Of a DNA stretch of 64,000 bases, positions 40,491 to 51,208 are shown piece by piece (position 1 is the stretch's first letter; every line of letters begins with the position of its first letter). The DNA lies in NCBI GenBank assembly GCA_030323885.1, contig JASIRB010003884.1, positions 78,709 to 142,708 of the forward strand. Reading direction: 5' to 3'. This stretch comes from Branchipolynoe longqiensis. Its lineage: Eukaryota; Annelida; Polychaeta; Phyllodocida; Polynoidae. Under the pieces are notes generated by a model that was not told the DNA's origin, searched no databases, and saw only the letters and a list, made by a program, of their open reading frames with translations. The position numbers and the translations under genes are program-made.

Positions 40491-41580
40491 GATTAATAGC
40501 GCAATGGGGACCTTTCAGTTTGCATGATTCTCTCATCAGATGGTGCACCAGGCCGTCTCTGTAATGCTTTGGTTGGATAGAAGCAGTTCCTTCTATCAAG
40601 TGTGATGATTTTGGCGTGTGTCGTGGGGGTGTATGGGGAATTAGAGGTGTGAGGTGGGGGCTTAGGGATGTGATGGGGGTGAAGGGATGTGGTGGGGGTG
40701 TAGGTGTGTGTGTGGTGGGGTTGATGTGTGTGGTGGGGTGTAGGTGGTTTGTGGTGGAGGTGTAGGGGTGTCTTGCAGAGCGGCACCTCACAATCATTAG
40801 TATCCTTCAACCCCCACCACACACCTACACCCCCACCACAGCCCTAAACTTCCACCACACACCCCACCACACACACAAATACCCCCTATATCCTACCATA
40901 CACACCTATAACCCCAGTTCCCCTTACACTCTCACCACACATCAAAACTCCACACACTTCACCACACCACATACACCCACCACCACACCCAACAGCTACA
41001 CCCCCCCCCACCACACAGACACCTACACCCTCACCACACACACACCTACATCCTCACCACACCCTCCTACACCTCAACCACACACACATACACCTCAACC
41101 ACACACACCTACACACACCACCACCACACACCTATACCACACACACCACACACACCACACACACCACACACACCACACACCTACACTCCCACCACACACC
41201 TACACTCCCACCAGATCCCTAAACCCCCACCACACACCTACACCCACCACTCACATACACCTCCACCACACACATACACCACCACCACACCCCTAAACCC
41301 TCACCACACACCTACACCCGCACCACACACCTACACCCCCACTACACACATACCTGCACCCCCACCACACACCTACACCCACACCACATACATACCTACA
41401 CCCCCACCACATCCCTAAACTGCCATGACACACCACCACCCCACGACACACCACCAACACACACACACCTACACCCTTCTATCCAACCATGATGGCTGAC
41501 TTGGACCGGGAACAGGTGCTGCCACCAAGTGTATAGCGATGGCTCATGAAAGGTCCCTATTGGATCGATATTGTAATTTA
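40490..41580. repeat. foldback with TG-rich and CA-rich arms
   Basis: The left part (40610-40790) is GGTGGGGGTGTAGG-rich and the right part (40800-41470) is CCTACACCCCCACCACACA-rich. Outside them, GGTTGGATAGAAG (40571-40583) pairs with CTTCTATCCAACC (41477-41489), and CAATGGGGACCTTTCA (40502) pairs with TGAAAGGTCCCTATTG (41548). The flanks therefore confirm an inverted duplication, later expanded on the CA side. Confidence 0.65.
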
Positions 41581-41730
41581 TAGTGCAATTGGATTGCTAG
41601 TGAAATTGGACTGATAGTGAAATTGGATGATAGTGATATTGGACTGATGGTGAAATTGGACTGTTAGTGAAATTGGACTGATACTGACATTGGATTGATA
41701 ATGAAATTGGACTAATAGTGATCCAATTAC
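41580..41730 (+). repeat. degenerate GATAGTGAAATTGGACT tandem repeat
   Basis: About nine units related to the array at 40205-40490, same strand. Confidence 0.7.
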
Positions 41731-41744
41731 CTTGTAGTGCCACT

Positions 41745-41815
41745 TGTTAGCGGTTGGGGAAACACCTGAATTGAGAGTCTGTTGGTACAACCAGTACCAT
41801 TGATGTATTTCAGTA
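41745..41815 (-). repeat. short dispersed repeat, inverted partner of 44745-44845
   Basis: GGGGAAACACCTGAATTGAG and GTCTGTTGGTACAA match the reverse complement of 44770-44835. Confidence 0.6.
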
Positions 41816-41819
41816 TGTT

Positions 41820-42895
41820 AATTGGTAGGCTTTACAATAGGAAAATGTGTTATCACATATATGCAGTGAACCTGTTTGAACTGGCAATACATATTTATAT
41901 CACTAGAAAGAGACAAATCTGCTTCACCAATTAAGTGACCATCAGCCACATTTGGTGTTTTATCTAAGAGTAATTAAGAATTGAATTTACATTAAAACAG
42001 AAGGATTTTTATGTATTACATCTCATATCATGGTGGTTTTGTTCAAATGGCAAATAATATTTATATTAGTAAAGAAAGCATTTGCTGGTTTTATATTTAT
42101 GTGATTAGCTAGATGATCTGGTGATTGTGTTATTATTATAGCAAAATACCCCTTATATGTGGCAACTGCTGCATCAGGGCATTACCGAGAATGAGTGTGT
42201 GCGCCATGTGTGCTAGGTGTGTCTGTCACTGAAGCCCTGGTTAGCCCTCCCAGACCGGACCTGAGCAAATCCTCCTCCCCCCATCTGTGAAGAACAAGAC
42301 GTATCAACACCGCAAGGACTAATTCACAACTGCTACATCCGGTCTTTACCACGTTGGCTACAATGACGTCACTACGGCCAGTTAGTCTCGTGCCGCGATA
42401 CTAACCGACCCACCGGCGATATCATATTCACCTGTATTTAGCACTGCTAATCTCGGACTCAAACCCGAGCACCGCAACATTATTCATTTACCTACGTGAC
42501 CATACTCACATATATGACATCTCCCCCTTTTTTTATTATTATAAAAAAAAACACCCCCACCACTGCCTCTCCCCTATCCCTTGAACACACACACACAGTA
42601 CGCTGGTGAGGAACAGATCACCCCCCCCCCATCTCCTCATCTGCTTGCGAACAAGGGTGGGAGGGGGCTACCATGGTTACTAATTAAGACAGGGTGTGGG
42701 TGACCAAATTAGCACAGATGAGGGGGTTGAAGAACAACACACTTGTAGGAAATTATATTTGATTTAATTACAATATTTGTTAGGACAATTTGCTAATGAA
42801 TGATGGAGGCAGGGTGCAAATGCATGCATACACATGCATCCATACATACATATTATACATTCATACATACACACATCTATTTATATATATATATG
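41820..42895. other. no gene recognised
   Basis: AT-rich to 42170, then a balanced-GC stretch 42170-42480, then poly-A/C-rich patches and an (AT)/(GT) microsatellite at 42873-42900. No coding or RNA feature recognised. Confidence 0.4.
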
Positions 42896-42903
42896 TGTGT
42901 ATG

Positions 42904-43570
42904 CAGGTATTGCAGGTATAGCAATACCTCAGGGAGTTTGACACCCTTGCCCTGCAGAGTTGTAAACCACTGCCTTGTGGTACAGGTTCTTCACAGAACC
43001 GAAGGTTGAGGGAGCAAACCCTAAACAGAAAACCATGTCACTGTGGCAGCATTAAGGGCGGTTGATGTATGGAACTCCCAACATCTCCCGACCAGCCAAT
43101 GCAGGGACAAATAGTTTTGCGCCTGTCTTGACATGTTCTTGCCAGTGTGAAACCTATATTTGCTCCCCGAGAGAGTGCCGCTGGTAACCTGAAAAGGCAG
43201 CAGCACTTCAACACGTTTGCAGGCAGCTTTCATGAAATGTTAAGGAAATACTCAAATGAACGGGGCTGTCCTCTATGGAAGATCTTCTGATCAAAAGGAA
43301 TCTCTGGTGGACTGGACATCTCATGAGGATGTGATCAGACAGGCTACCAAAGCAGATCCTCTATTCTCAAATGTCTTCTGGTTACAGAAAGAGAGGGCGC
43401 CCTCGTCTCCGGTTCAAGGATACCATCAAGAGAAACCTGAAGCTGAAAGACATTAAGACTGACTCATGGACGCAACTCTCACAGCAGAGAGCTAAATGGA
43501 GAGCGGCAGTCAAGTAATAAAAGCAGTCTTTGTCGCATCACAACCGACAGCATGATGATGATGATGATGC
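42904..43570 (+). mobile_element. internally deleted RTE-like LINE (copy 3)
   Basis: Plus-strand relative of 20482-23531. The 5' leader (42904 to about 43236) is fused to the last ~320 bp (ORF end from the LERMGLPSMED region, stop, (ATG)n tail). The leader breakpoint lies just after CATGAAATGT, within one base of that in copy 2, while the downstream breakpoint differs. Flanking GTGTATG (42897-42903 and 43571-43577) is a likely short target duplication. The coding remnant is frameshifted. Confidence 0.8.
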
Positions 43571-43577
43571 GTGTATG

Positions 43578-44070
43578 TATTTTTGTGCATAGCTTCTGTT
43601 TACATCTTAGCTGGCAAGCCTGCAGCTACCCGACACCCACCCTGGTAGGATTGTGTGTGTGGAGGGTCAAAGCACCGGGAACAGGTGGGATGGACATCCC
43701 TTGACACACAATCAGTAGGAGCAATGTGTGTGTGTGGTGGCAGGGTGGTATCAAAAGCAGCCTGAATGTGACCTTGGTACTTCCTCCAGTGGTCTCCTGC
43801 TCGACCCTGCACCCCTACGCCCCCTGCCTCTCAATCCCTGCACACTGACACTGACACCAACAGATCGCCCCTCCCCCTCCCCCCCCCCATGCCTCACCCA
43901 TTACCCCCCCCCCCCTCACAAATCGTACAGTTTTGCCAGCTGTGGAAGCAATACCCCTCTCTACCCCCCTCCCATCTACCCCCCACGCACCAGTGTGTGT
44001 ATGTGTGTGTAAGTGTCTGCCTGCGGGGAGGGGATGGAGTCGCCGCACATGTTGCATCTCGTCCAAAGTG
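43578..44070. other. no gene recognised; C-runs and GT tracts
   Basis: C-rich low-complexity 43800-43990 with several C6-C10 runs. Short frames here reflect composition. Confidence 0.4.
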
Positions 44071-44073
44071 GAG

Positions 44074-44509
44074 GGCAGCGCCTAGATAAAAGATTCACCC
44101 GGTACTAGTAGTACACGGGTGAAGACCAGCCTTATATAAATACGGGCGAAAATAGCGTTAGTATGGAACAAGAAGTAGAATGCCTGGCACCAGTGTCAAA
44201 TGGTTACTTATATCAGAACAGAGTTGGTGAAATGGGAGAGAATGCAAAAAGACAAGATGGCGGCCAGAGAACGCCATCGATTTCACTTTTAAATTGCATT
44301 AAAGTATATGTTTTATTATATTTTCCAACTCAAACGTAGCGGGTAAACATGAAGACATATACAAAGAATAAATGTTGCTTCTTAGATTGTGAAATTAGGC
44401 TCTCATAAAGACTCAGTTCATTAGCCCAATTTTTTTACCGTTTTTATATAAGGCTGGTTTTCACCCCTGTACTGGAAGTATGGGGTGAATCTTTTATCTA
44501 GGCAGTGCC
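44074..44509. mobile_element. MITE with ~68-bp inverted ends
   Basis: Left end GGCAGCGCCTAGATAAAAGA and right end TCTTTTATCTAGGCAGTGCC are inverse complements with few mismatches, continuing through CCAGCCTTATATAAA on both sides. Non-coding AT-rich interior. Target duplication not clear, superfamily unassigned. Confidence 0.7.
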
Positions 44510-44744
44510 ATGCTTCCACTGCTTGCTGCCCCCCCCACGCCCCCTCCGGGAGTAACCAGGAGTAACTAAGCTGTGGTCAGGGGGCAGGTCATCACTCCCA
44601 CCCCCACCCCCTCACACACCCATCCCACCATTTTAATGTGTGAGTGGGTGAGGGTGAGGCATCCACTCGGCCTCTACACTCTCACAGCACCCCCACGCCA
44701 TAGAAACTGGATATATGCTTGGAATTATGCCATACTGAATTACA

Positions 44745-44845
44745 TCAACGGAACTGATGCTTGGATTTATCCCATACTGGATTACATCAACGGAACCGCT
44801 TGTACCAACAGACTCTCAATCGAGGTGTTTCCCTAACCTGGTTAC
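44745..44845 (+). repeat. short dispersed repeat with tandem lead-in
   Basis: Matches 41745-41815 in inverse orientation. It is preceded by two direct copies of a block with GGATTACATCAACGGAAC / GAATTACATCAACGGAAC (44737, 44778). Confidence 0.55.
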
Positions 44846-44849
44846 CTGT

Positions 44850-45425
44850 GACCTGGCTGGTCAGGGGCTGGGTGACTTGGTCCTCTGACACCACAGTGGG
44901 CGGAGAAGAGAATACATGGTGGAAGTGTATGTTCCTGTCTGTTTCGTCATTCTTCCACATAAGGCTACAGAAGAGACTACGTAGGAACCAGACATGCATG
45001 ACCTATCACAGAAGGAATGTCTCTTGCAGATTTTGTCATACGCATTCCACATGAGTATAATTATTCTCTGTATTAGTATTCGGTATATTTCGGCAAAATA
45101 TAGATATTTTTGAAACTATATTGTACTCAGAAGTACAATGAATATACATTGGCTCCATGGCGTACTGTGTCTAGACTTATCCATCCCCACATATTACTTT
45201 TGTGCGGCTAAAATTTAAAAAAACTAATATAGAAACTACTAACACCCAAAACCACAAAGGTTGGCCCGAGAAAGATCAGGTAAAGACTCCTGAGTGCGGG
45301 ACCAGACCAATCCAGTATCACAGCTGTCCAGCATTGAAAACAAGCACCCTCGCGGGAGCTTATACATTATGGCCAGAATTTAAAAAACTTGTCACAAAAA
45401 AAAAAATATATATATATATAAATAT
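44850..45425. other. no feature recognised
   Basis: Non-coding. A-run and (TA)n at 45398-45422. Confidence 0.4.
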
Positions 45426-45429
45426 GATA

Positions 45430-45600
45430 TATTGCGTCTAGACCAGGATTCAAACCCACACTTCTTGCCATTCTGGGGGCTAGCGTACTAACCATTACAC
45501 TACCTAGGCTCCCTGATGCAATCACCCTACCCACTGATCCATCCCTATCTGCCTATGCAGATCCCTGCATGAGAGGTTAATGCAAACTACTACATTCATC
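45430..45600 (-). repeat. SINE-B (minus strand)
   Basis: Reverse complement of the SINE-B pattern: B box side GGATTCAAACCCACACTTC and CTAACCATTACACTACCTAG. Confidence 0.7.
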
Positions 45601-45639
45601 CCCCAAGAATTGTCAGTCTTTTAAACGATTTCTGTCCAT

Positions 45640-46087
45640 AGATCATTTCATGCGTAACGTACATCGGCGTACAACGGTGTATCGGTCGAAAATCAAATAT
45701 GTTTGTATATGCTGAGGCTATACGCCGTAGTTTGACAGCCCGTTTACAGAATGTTGTGAGTACGCCAGAGACACCCGGAGGGTGTTGGTTCAACGTACGG
45801 CTAACCTATGCCGACTTACCCCTAACATGTGCATAACGTACGCCAACATACACCCAGCGTACGTCTAGCGAATGAGCGTCGTATGGGCCACACGCCGGCA
45901 TAAGTTGAACATTTTGACCATGCACAATTTTTGTTTGCTGCTCGACCTATGCTGACCTATGACGACCTATGAAGATGTATACAACCTATACCCAACCTAT
46001 GCGTACCCTATGAGGGTGTATGGTCGAAAACCGCATACGCCAGCCAGCTTACCCTAACACCAGAGGTCGTAGTGTGACAGGCCCTTA
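45640..46087. mobile_element. TAA/TTA-type MITE family, copy C (left end missing)
   Basis: The right end GGTCGTAGTGTGACAGGCCC matches copies A and B. The inside is rich in CGTACGYC / CCTATG motifs like 48095-49010. I cannot find the left end, so the start is approximate. Confidence 0.55.
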
Positions 46088-46715
46088 GATCGATCACTAG
46101 TATCTGGGTCATTCTCTAAAACTGGGCACAAAAGTGTGACATGGAAACAAAAAGTGGAAGCCTTCCAAATAATAGCAAAAATCCTTCCAAATAATAGCCT
46201 AATCTAATGTCCTATGAAGGTTTGCATGTTGTGCATATATCAGAGTTGAAAAAAATGAGTTTCACCTTTTGAATTAGATCTTATACAAATTGAGCAATAC
46301 ATTAATATCACTTATGTAACATGAAAATCAAAGACACATCTAGAACCTCCTTTTACCATATACAACATAGTCAAACAAGATTTGATTGATTACTGTTAAG
46401 CAGCAAAGTTATGACCTACGAGAAAAAAGTTGAAAAATAAGTTGAACAAAAGTTTGGCTACATGTATGTTGTCAATGTGTAAACTTTCACATTTTCACTC
46501 TAGCGCAAAATCATACAATTATAATTTTGATATATTTTGTGGGATAAATTAAATACATGTAGAACTGCGAACATACCTAATAGACAGAGGCTACACTAAT
46601 TATTTGACTTGCTATCAATAAAACAAAGACTTAATTATCAGCATCGTAATATGGAGACCAAATATGTGGTGCCCAGTTTTGGAGAATAACCCATCTACTT
46701 TACATTAGTTCAACG
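46088..46715. other. no feature recognised
   Basis: AT-rich non-coding DNA. AAATCCTTCCAAATAATAGC is locally duplicated near 46160-46195. Confidence 0.4.
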
Positions 46716-46719
46716 TTAC

Positions 46720-46970
46720 TTTTATTTTAAATGGTAAACTATTGAGATATTTTGAGTGCAAACATGGACAATTAGTTTTGGCAAGCTTGCCAAAACTCTG
46801 ACACCATAGACTTCTGCAGTAACAGGTTCTGTTAAATTGACTCAGTATTGCCTCCTACACAGAAACAAATGCTTAATAAGAGCATCAGTATCTAAGTTAG
46901 ATAGGTAAAATCAAATCTAGATAATTGGTTTGGTTTTGAAAATTTGATATTTCACCAGACACCTTTAAGT
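46720..46970 (-). repeat. R1 repeat (minus strand)
   Basis: Contains TTTTGGCAAGCTTGCCAAAA, AGATAATTGGTTTGGTTTTG and a terminal CCTTTAAG in the inverse orientation to 47303-47653. Confidence 0.6.
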
Positions 46971-47044
46971 GCACAAGTATCTAACTTGGATATGCTGGGC
47001 TAAATCTGGGAAAATACTTTGTAGTCGAACATGGTATGGCTTGA

Positions 47045-47150
47045 ATGTAACTTTAATTTGACTCGGCTAGTAATCGAACCCCCAGTACTTGTACAGATGA
47101 TGCCCGATAGGACAACATGTCAGCGGAAACCTGCCGATAGGGTGATGGTC
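47045..47150 (-). repeat. tRNA-like SINE head fragment
   Basis: Minus strand GGGGGTTCGATTACTAGCC has a B-box-like core. No tRNA fold or core domain follows. Confidence 0.4.
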
Positions 47151-47302
47151 CAGATAACGTCACTTCCGGTATCTCTCGGGACCGTACACACCGAGGCGAG
47201 GGTTGGGGTGGGGATCGGGGTGGGGGTGGGGGCGAGTGGAGGGAGCACCCCTCCCCACCCCCCATCTCCGACAATCTAAAATAATTATTAACAAATACTT
47301 TA

Positions 47303-47653
47303 TTAAAACTGCATAGTCCGATGAAGCATCACATTTTCAAAACTGAAACAATTATCTAGACTTGATCCTACATATCTAACTTAGCTACAAATGCACTTAT
47401 TAAGAATTTGTTGCCACATAGAAAGGAATGCTCGTTCAATTTAACATTATGTTACCGCTGAAGCGTATGGTATCAGAGTTTTGACATGCTTGTCAAATTC
47501 ATTTTGGCTGTTTGCACTTCAATTATCTCCAACGTTAGCAATTTAAAATAAAGGTTGCTTCAAACTAAAGTAAGGTATATAATAACCATCATCCTAATAT
47601 ATTTATCTCAGAAAATGACAGAAACTGAAAACCATCAGACTATGCAACTTTAA
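47303..47653 (+). repeat. R1 repeat, best uninterrupted copy
   Basis: About 351 bp with inverse ends (AAAACTGCATAGTCCGATG left, CATCAGACTATGCAACTTT right). Serves as the empty reference for the DIRS insertion at 771. Confidence 0.65.
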
Positions 47654-48094
47654 GAAAACTGTCGGTTGCCTGTTGGAGTTTTACGTCCTGGCAACATGTA
47701 AGGTCATATCATACCATACTTCCAATGCAAAATATCCGTTCACGTTGCAACATCTAACTGACATCGGATTTCCATTCTAACATTTCAGATCGTATTCCAA
47801 CATCTAACCAATGTCAGACTTCCTTTGTGAAATTTCCAATCACATTACAACATCTAACCAATGTCAGACTTTCTTTGTGAAATTTCCAATCACATTACAA
47901 CATCTAACTAATGTCAGATTTTCTACGTGAATTTTCAGATACTTTCTAGTTCATCTCCAATTCTAAATGTAAAATTTCCCATATCTTACAACATCTAACT
48001 AACGTCAGACTTTCGACGTGAATTTTCAGATACGTTCTAGTTCATCTCCAATTCTTTATGTAAAATTTCCCATTATTTTAGAACATCTCACTAA

Positions 48095-49010
48095 AGGTTT
48101 TTTTGCGGGAGCATACGGCGGCATAAGCGCATTACGTCATATACGTTGGTATACGCCACCATACGCTACACATACGTTATGCATACGCCGTCATACGCCA
48201 TCATACACCGTCATACGCCGATCCTCCAACAAGCCTGTTTCCTTGCTCAAAATTGTCAGCGTATGGCAGCGTATGGATCATACGCTGCTCATACGCTAGG
48301 CGTATGCTATGCATATGCTGGCATAGGTTACGCATAGGTTAGGCATACATCAGCATAGGTTGGGCGTACGCTGGATTGACACCCGCCGGGTGTCTCTTGC
48401 ATACCCCAATGTTCTGTAAAAGTGGTGTCACACTACGGCGTATGGCGTTAGCGTATGGATTTTTGACCCATACGCCATCATATGCCGTCATACACTTCGC
48501 ATACATTACGCATACGCTATGCGTATGCCGGCATACGCCGTCATACGCCGTCATACGCCGTCATACACCCTCATACACGCGTCCGTCCAAATTTTGTTTG
48601 AGCGCGCTCACAAATTTTCGGCATATGGCGGCGTATGGCTCATATGCTGCTCATACGCTGCTCATACGCTGCTCATACACTCGATGTACGCTATGCGTAT
48701 GCTGACATAGGTTACGCATAGGTTGGGCATACGCTGAACTTATCAATCACAACCATCAAACCTCATCAGAGTATTCTGCGCATAGGTCAGGATACGCTTT
48801 GAATACGCTGCCATAGGCTAGGGGTAGGTTAGGCATAGGTTAGGCATAGGTTAGGCATAGGTTAGGCATACGCTGGGCATACGCTTCAGATGCGGCTGGG
48901 ACCTAGTGCGTAGCGGATAACGGCGTATGACGGCGTATGACGGTGTATGGGTCGAAAACCGCATACGCCGGCATACGCTAATGCCATATGCCGTAATGTG
49001 ACAGGGCCTT
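48095..49010. mobile_element. TAA-flanked MITE family, copy D (composite)
   Basis: Inserted in the tandem host with TAA at 48092-48094 and 49011-49013. The right end GTAATGTGACAGGGCCTT fits the family; the left end is degraded. A second internal left end, GTGTCACACTACGGCG (48426), suggests one copy nested in another. The inside is saturated with CATACGC / GCGTATG motifs. Confidence 0.65.
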
Positions 49011-49104
49011 TAAGTCAGACTTTCGACGTGAATTTTCAGATAGTTTCTAGTTCATTTCCAATTCTCGATGTACAATTTGCCATTATTTTACAGCATCTAA
49101 CTAA

Positions 49105-49633
49105 TGGCCCTGCCAAATTACGATGCTTCTCTCCCGCGTGCCGCCAAGGCACAAAAAAGTTGAGACACGTCAAACTTTTCGGTGCTGTGGGAAAAAGTTT
49201 GACGTCAGCGCAACGTGTTGGTAGCGTACGGCTGACGTTGTGGTAACGTATATCAACGCATGATAAAAACCCAAAAAAAGTGTTGGCGCGCCGTCCTGAT
49301 ATGACCTTAGATGTAGCTAGGACATAAAACAACAAAGCAACAGTTTGGGGCAACAATTGGGAACGACCCTCATGCCTAGCGTTCGCATAATGTTATTCCA
49401 GCCATAATATTGGCACCCGCCCATTGTCGCTCGTTGTCGGTCGTCCAAAGTTTTGTGCAAGCACAAAACTTCGCCGATCCCCTGATGTGCGCTGCCGACC
49501 GTTGGGATAGATGAACGAATACCAATGCGTGCCTAATGCGCGCGTAAAGCTTCCTGACGGAACCCGATGTTCCGCCAAAAAATCACATACGTCGACGCGC
49601 GTTGGCGAGAAGCGTCGTAATGTGACAGCGCCA
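49105..49633. mobile_element. TAA-flanked MITE family, copy F
   Basis: Starts TGGCCCTGCCAAATTACG and ends CGTAATGTGACAGCGCCA, with TAA at 49102-49104 and 49634-49636. The neighbouring empty units read CTAACTAACGTCAGAC, so the duplication is visible directly. A SINE-A tail (49290-49340) is inserted within. Confidence 0.8.
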
Positions 49634-49884
49634 TAACATCAGACTTTCGATGTGAATTTTCAGATACTTTCTAGTTCATCTCCAATTCTCGATGTAAAAT
49701 TTCTCACCATTTTACGATATTTAACTGACATCAGACTTCTAATGTAAAATGTCTGTTCATATCGCAACATCTAACCAATGTTTTCCAGATTACTTTTGTA
49801 ATATCTAGTTGATCTCCATATTTTGATATAAAATGTCCCGCCATTTTACACCATCTAACCGACGTCAGACTTCCCGATATCCGA

Positions 49885-50680
49885 TGTGTCCGATCCCCTC
49901 TGACGTCGGGCCCGACGCCCCAGTGCAGACTAAGCTAGCTACCTTCCGGTCTTAAACCATCGACTTCCGGGTGAGTGAGGTTTGGATCTATCAGACAGGG
50001 CTCACTTGTCACCACCCCATCCCCCCCGAGCCCTCTACCCAGTCCTCTAAATGTGGCTTTCGGTGAAGAGGCACTGAGAGCCAAATCGGGAAAATGAAGC
50101 CCTAATTCGAAGGGCCTTCTTGGCACTCCTTGTGAAGTGACATAATCGACAGGACAGGAATGCCGAAGTGAAAGAAAAATCGAAATGCACAGGCATGCCC
50201 CCTACCCCACACTCCTAGTAGTCCTACCACCCTCCCACATACTGTCTATATCATATATAAGCTTGGGTATTCAGGCTTGTTTTCAATGCTGGCCAGCTGT
50301 AGTGTTGGTGTTATCTTATCACACAGTAGCTGCTGATAAGGTATATGATTGCCTGCATTTCAGTAGCAAATCGATAGTTGGTTGGTATGGTTAGTAGCCT
50401 ATTTAATTTTTTTTGATTTTCTTGGCCTATATGTGTTTTATTTTTTCTACTCTTACTACTAGACTAGCCTACTCCTATTTACATATCATAGGCTTGTACG
50501 TAGCTGTGTGGTGTGCTATCTGGCTACTGTTGGCATGGCTACCTTCCACTGGGCGTCTTAGTGGGGGTTTCCTAGCCTTATTTTGCGCAGATATATTTTG
50601 TATGTTTTTAGGTCAGGAATTTGTCGTTCCTTTACCGTTTAGGCATTCCACACCTTGGCAGCCATTTCCAGCGTGCTTCT
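49885..50680. other. no gene recognised
   Basis: Includes a hydrophobic 108-codon plus frame (50413-50739) without family resemblance. AT-rich composition gives many Phe/Leu codons by chance. Confidence 0.35.
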
Positions 50681-51208
50681 CTAGTGAGCTTTTATTTGGC
50701 TTCTGGTCTGCTTTAGTAGTGGCACATTATTTGCTCTAGTAGCCCTTTGTGGTTTTGTTAGGAGTTTATTGTTTTCACTATAGCTATATGCTAATGTTTT
50801 CAAATGAATTATTCTCCTATTTTCCAGTAATTTTAATTTGGTTCTTTTGTGCATGTCATAGGTGGGGTGCAGCTTGTCGACTCTGAGGACAATGCTGAGA
50901 CCCGGATCCGACGAAGTCAACGTGTTTCCGACGGATCTGTTTGTAGGTGCTGTCGACCGGAGCACAACGGCCTCACCGTTGGGAGTGATCCGATGCCCCG
51001 AAAAATTCTGAAGCGAACAGCGGGTGTTCATCAGCTGGCCCGGTGCTTCTCTGACGAAGATGTTCTTCAGCAGAACATTCACCTCCGATCCTGTGTTGAG
51101 CTTGAACTTGACTGGGTGACTGTTCACTCGGACGATCGCATACCAGAGTTCATCATCACCTCCTGTGCTCCGGTCGACAGCACCTCCAAACAGATCCGTC
51201 GGAAACAT
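50681..51208 (-). pseudogene. Ty3/gypsy protease region with altered active site
   Basis: AIVRVNSHPVKFKLNTGSEVNVLL-type block: the retropepsin DTGS motif is present as NTGS (Asn at residue 38 counted from Met 51208), so the catalytic aspartate is replaced. After about 110 codons the similarity fades (KLHPTYDMHKRTKLKLLENR), so an internal deletion is likely. The frame differs from gag; whether this reflects a normal gag-pol frameshift or decay is open. Confidence 0.65.

Larger units (their letters stand above)
47690..49880 (+). repeat. 50/92-bp tandem repeat block with MITE insertions
   Basis: Units begin AACATCTAACTAATGTCAGAC. Three 50-bp units, then longer (~92-bp) units with TTTCTAGTTCATCTCCAATTC. 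The block is interrupted at 48095-49010 and 49105-49633 by TAA-flanked MITEs and continues to about 49880. Confidence 0.8.

Noticed and set aside
50413..50739. Hydrophobic 108-codon frame that looks like a membrane protein
   Set aside because: AT-rich sequence favours Phe/Leu/Ile codons; no family resemblance, no neighbours, no sign of splice structure.
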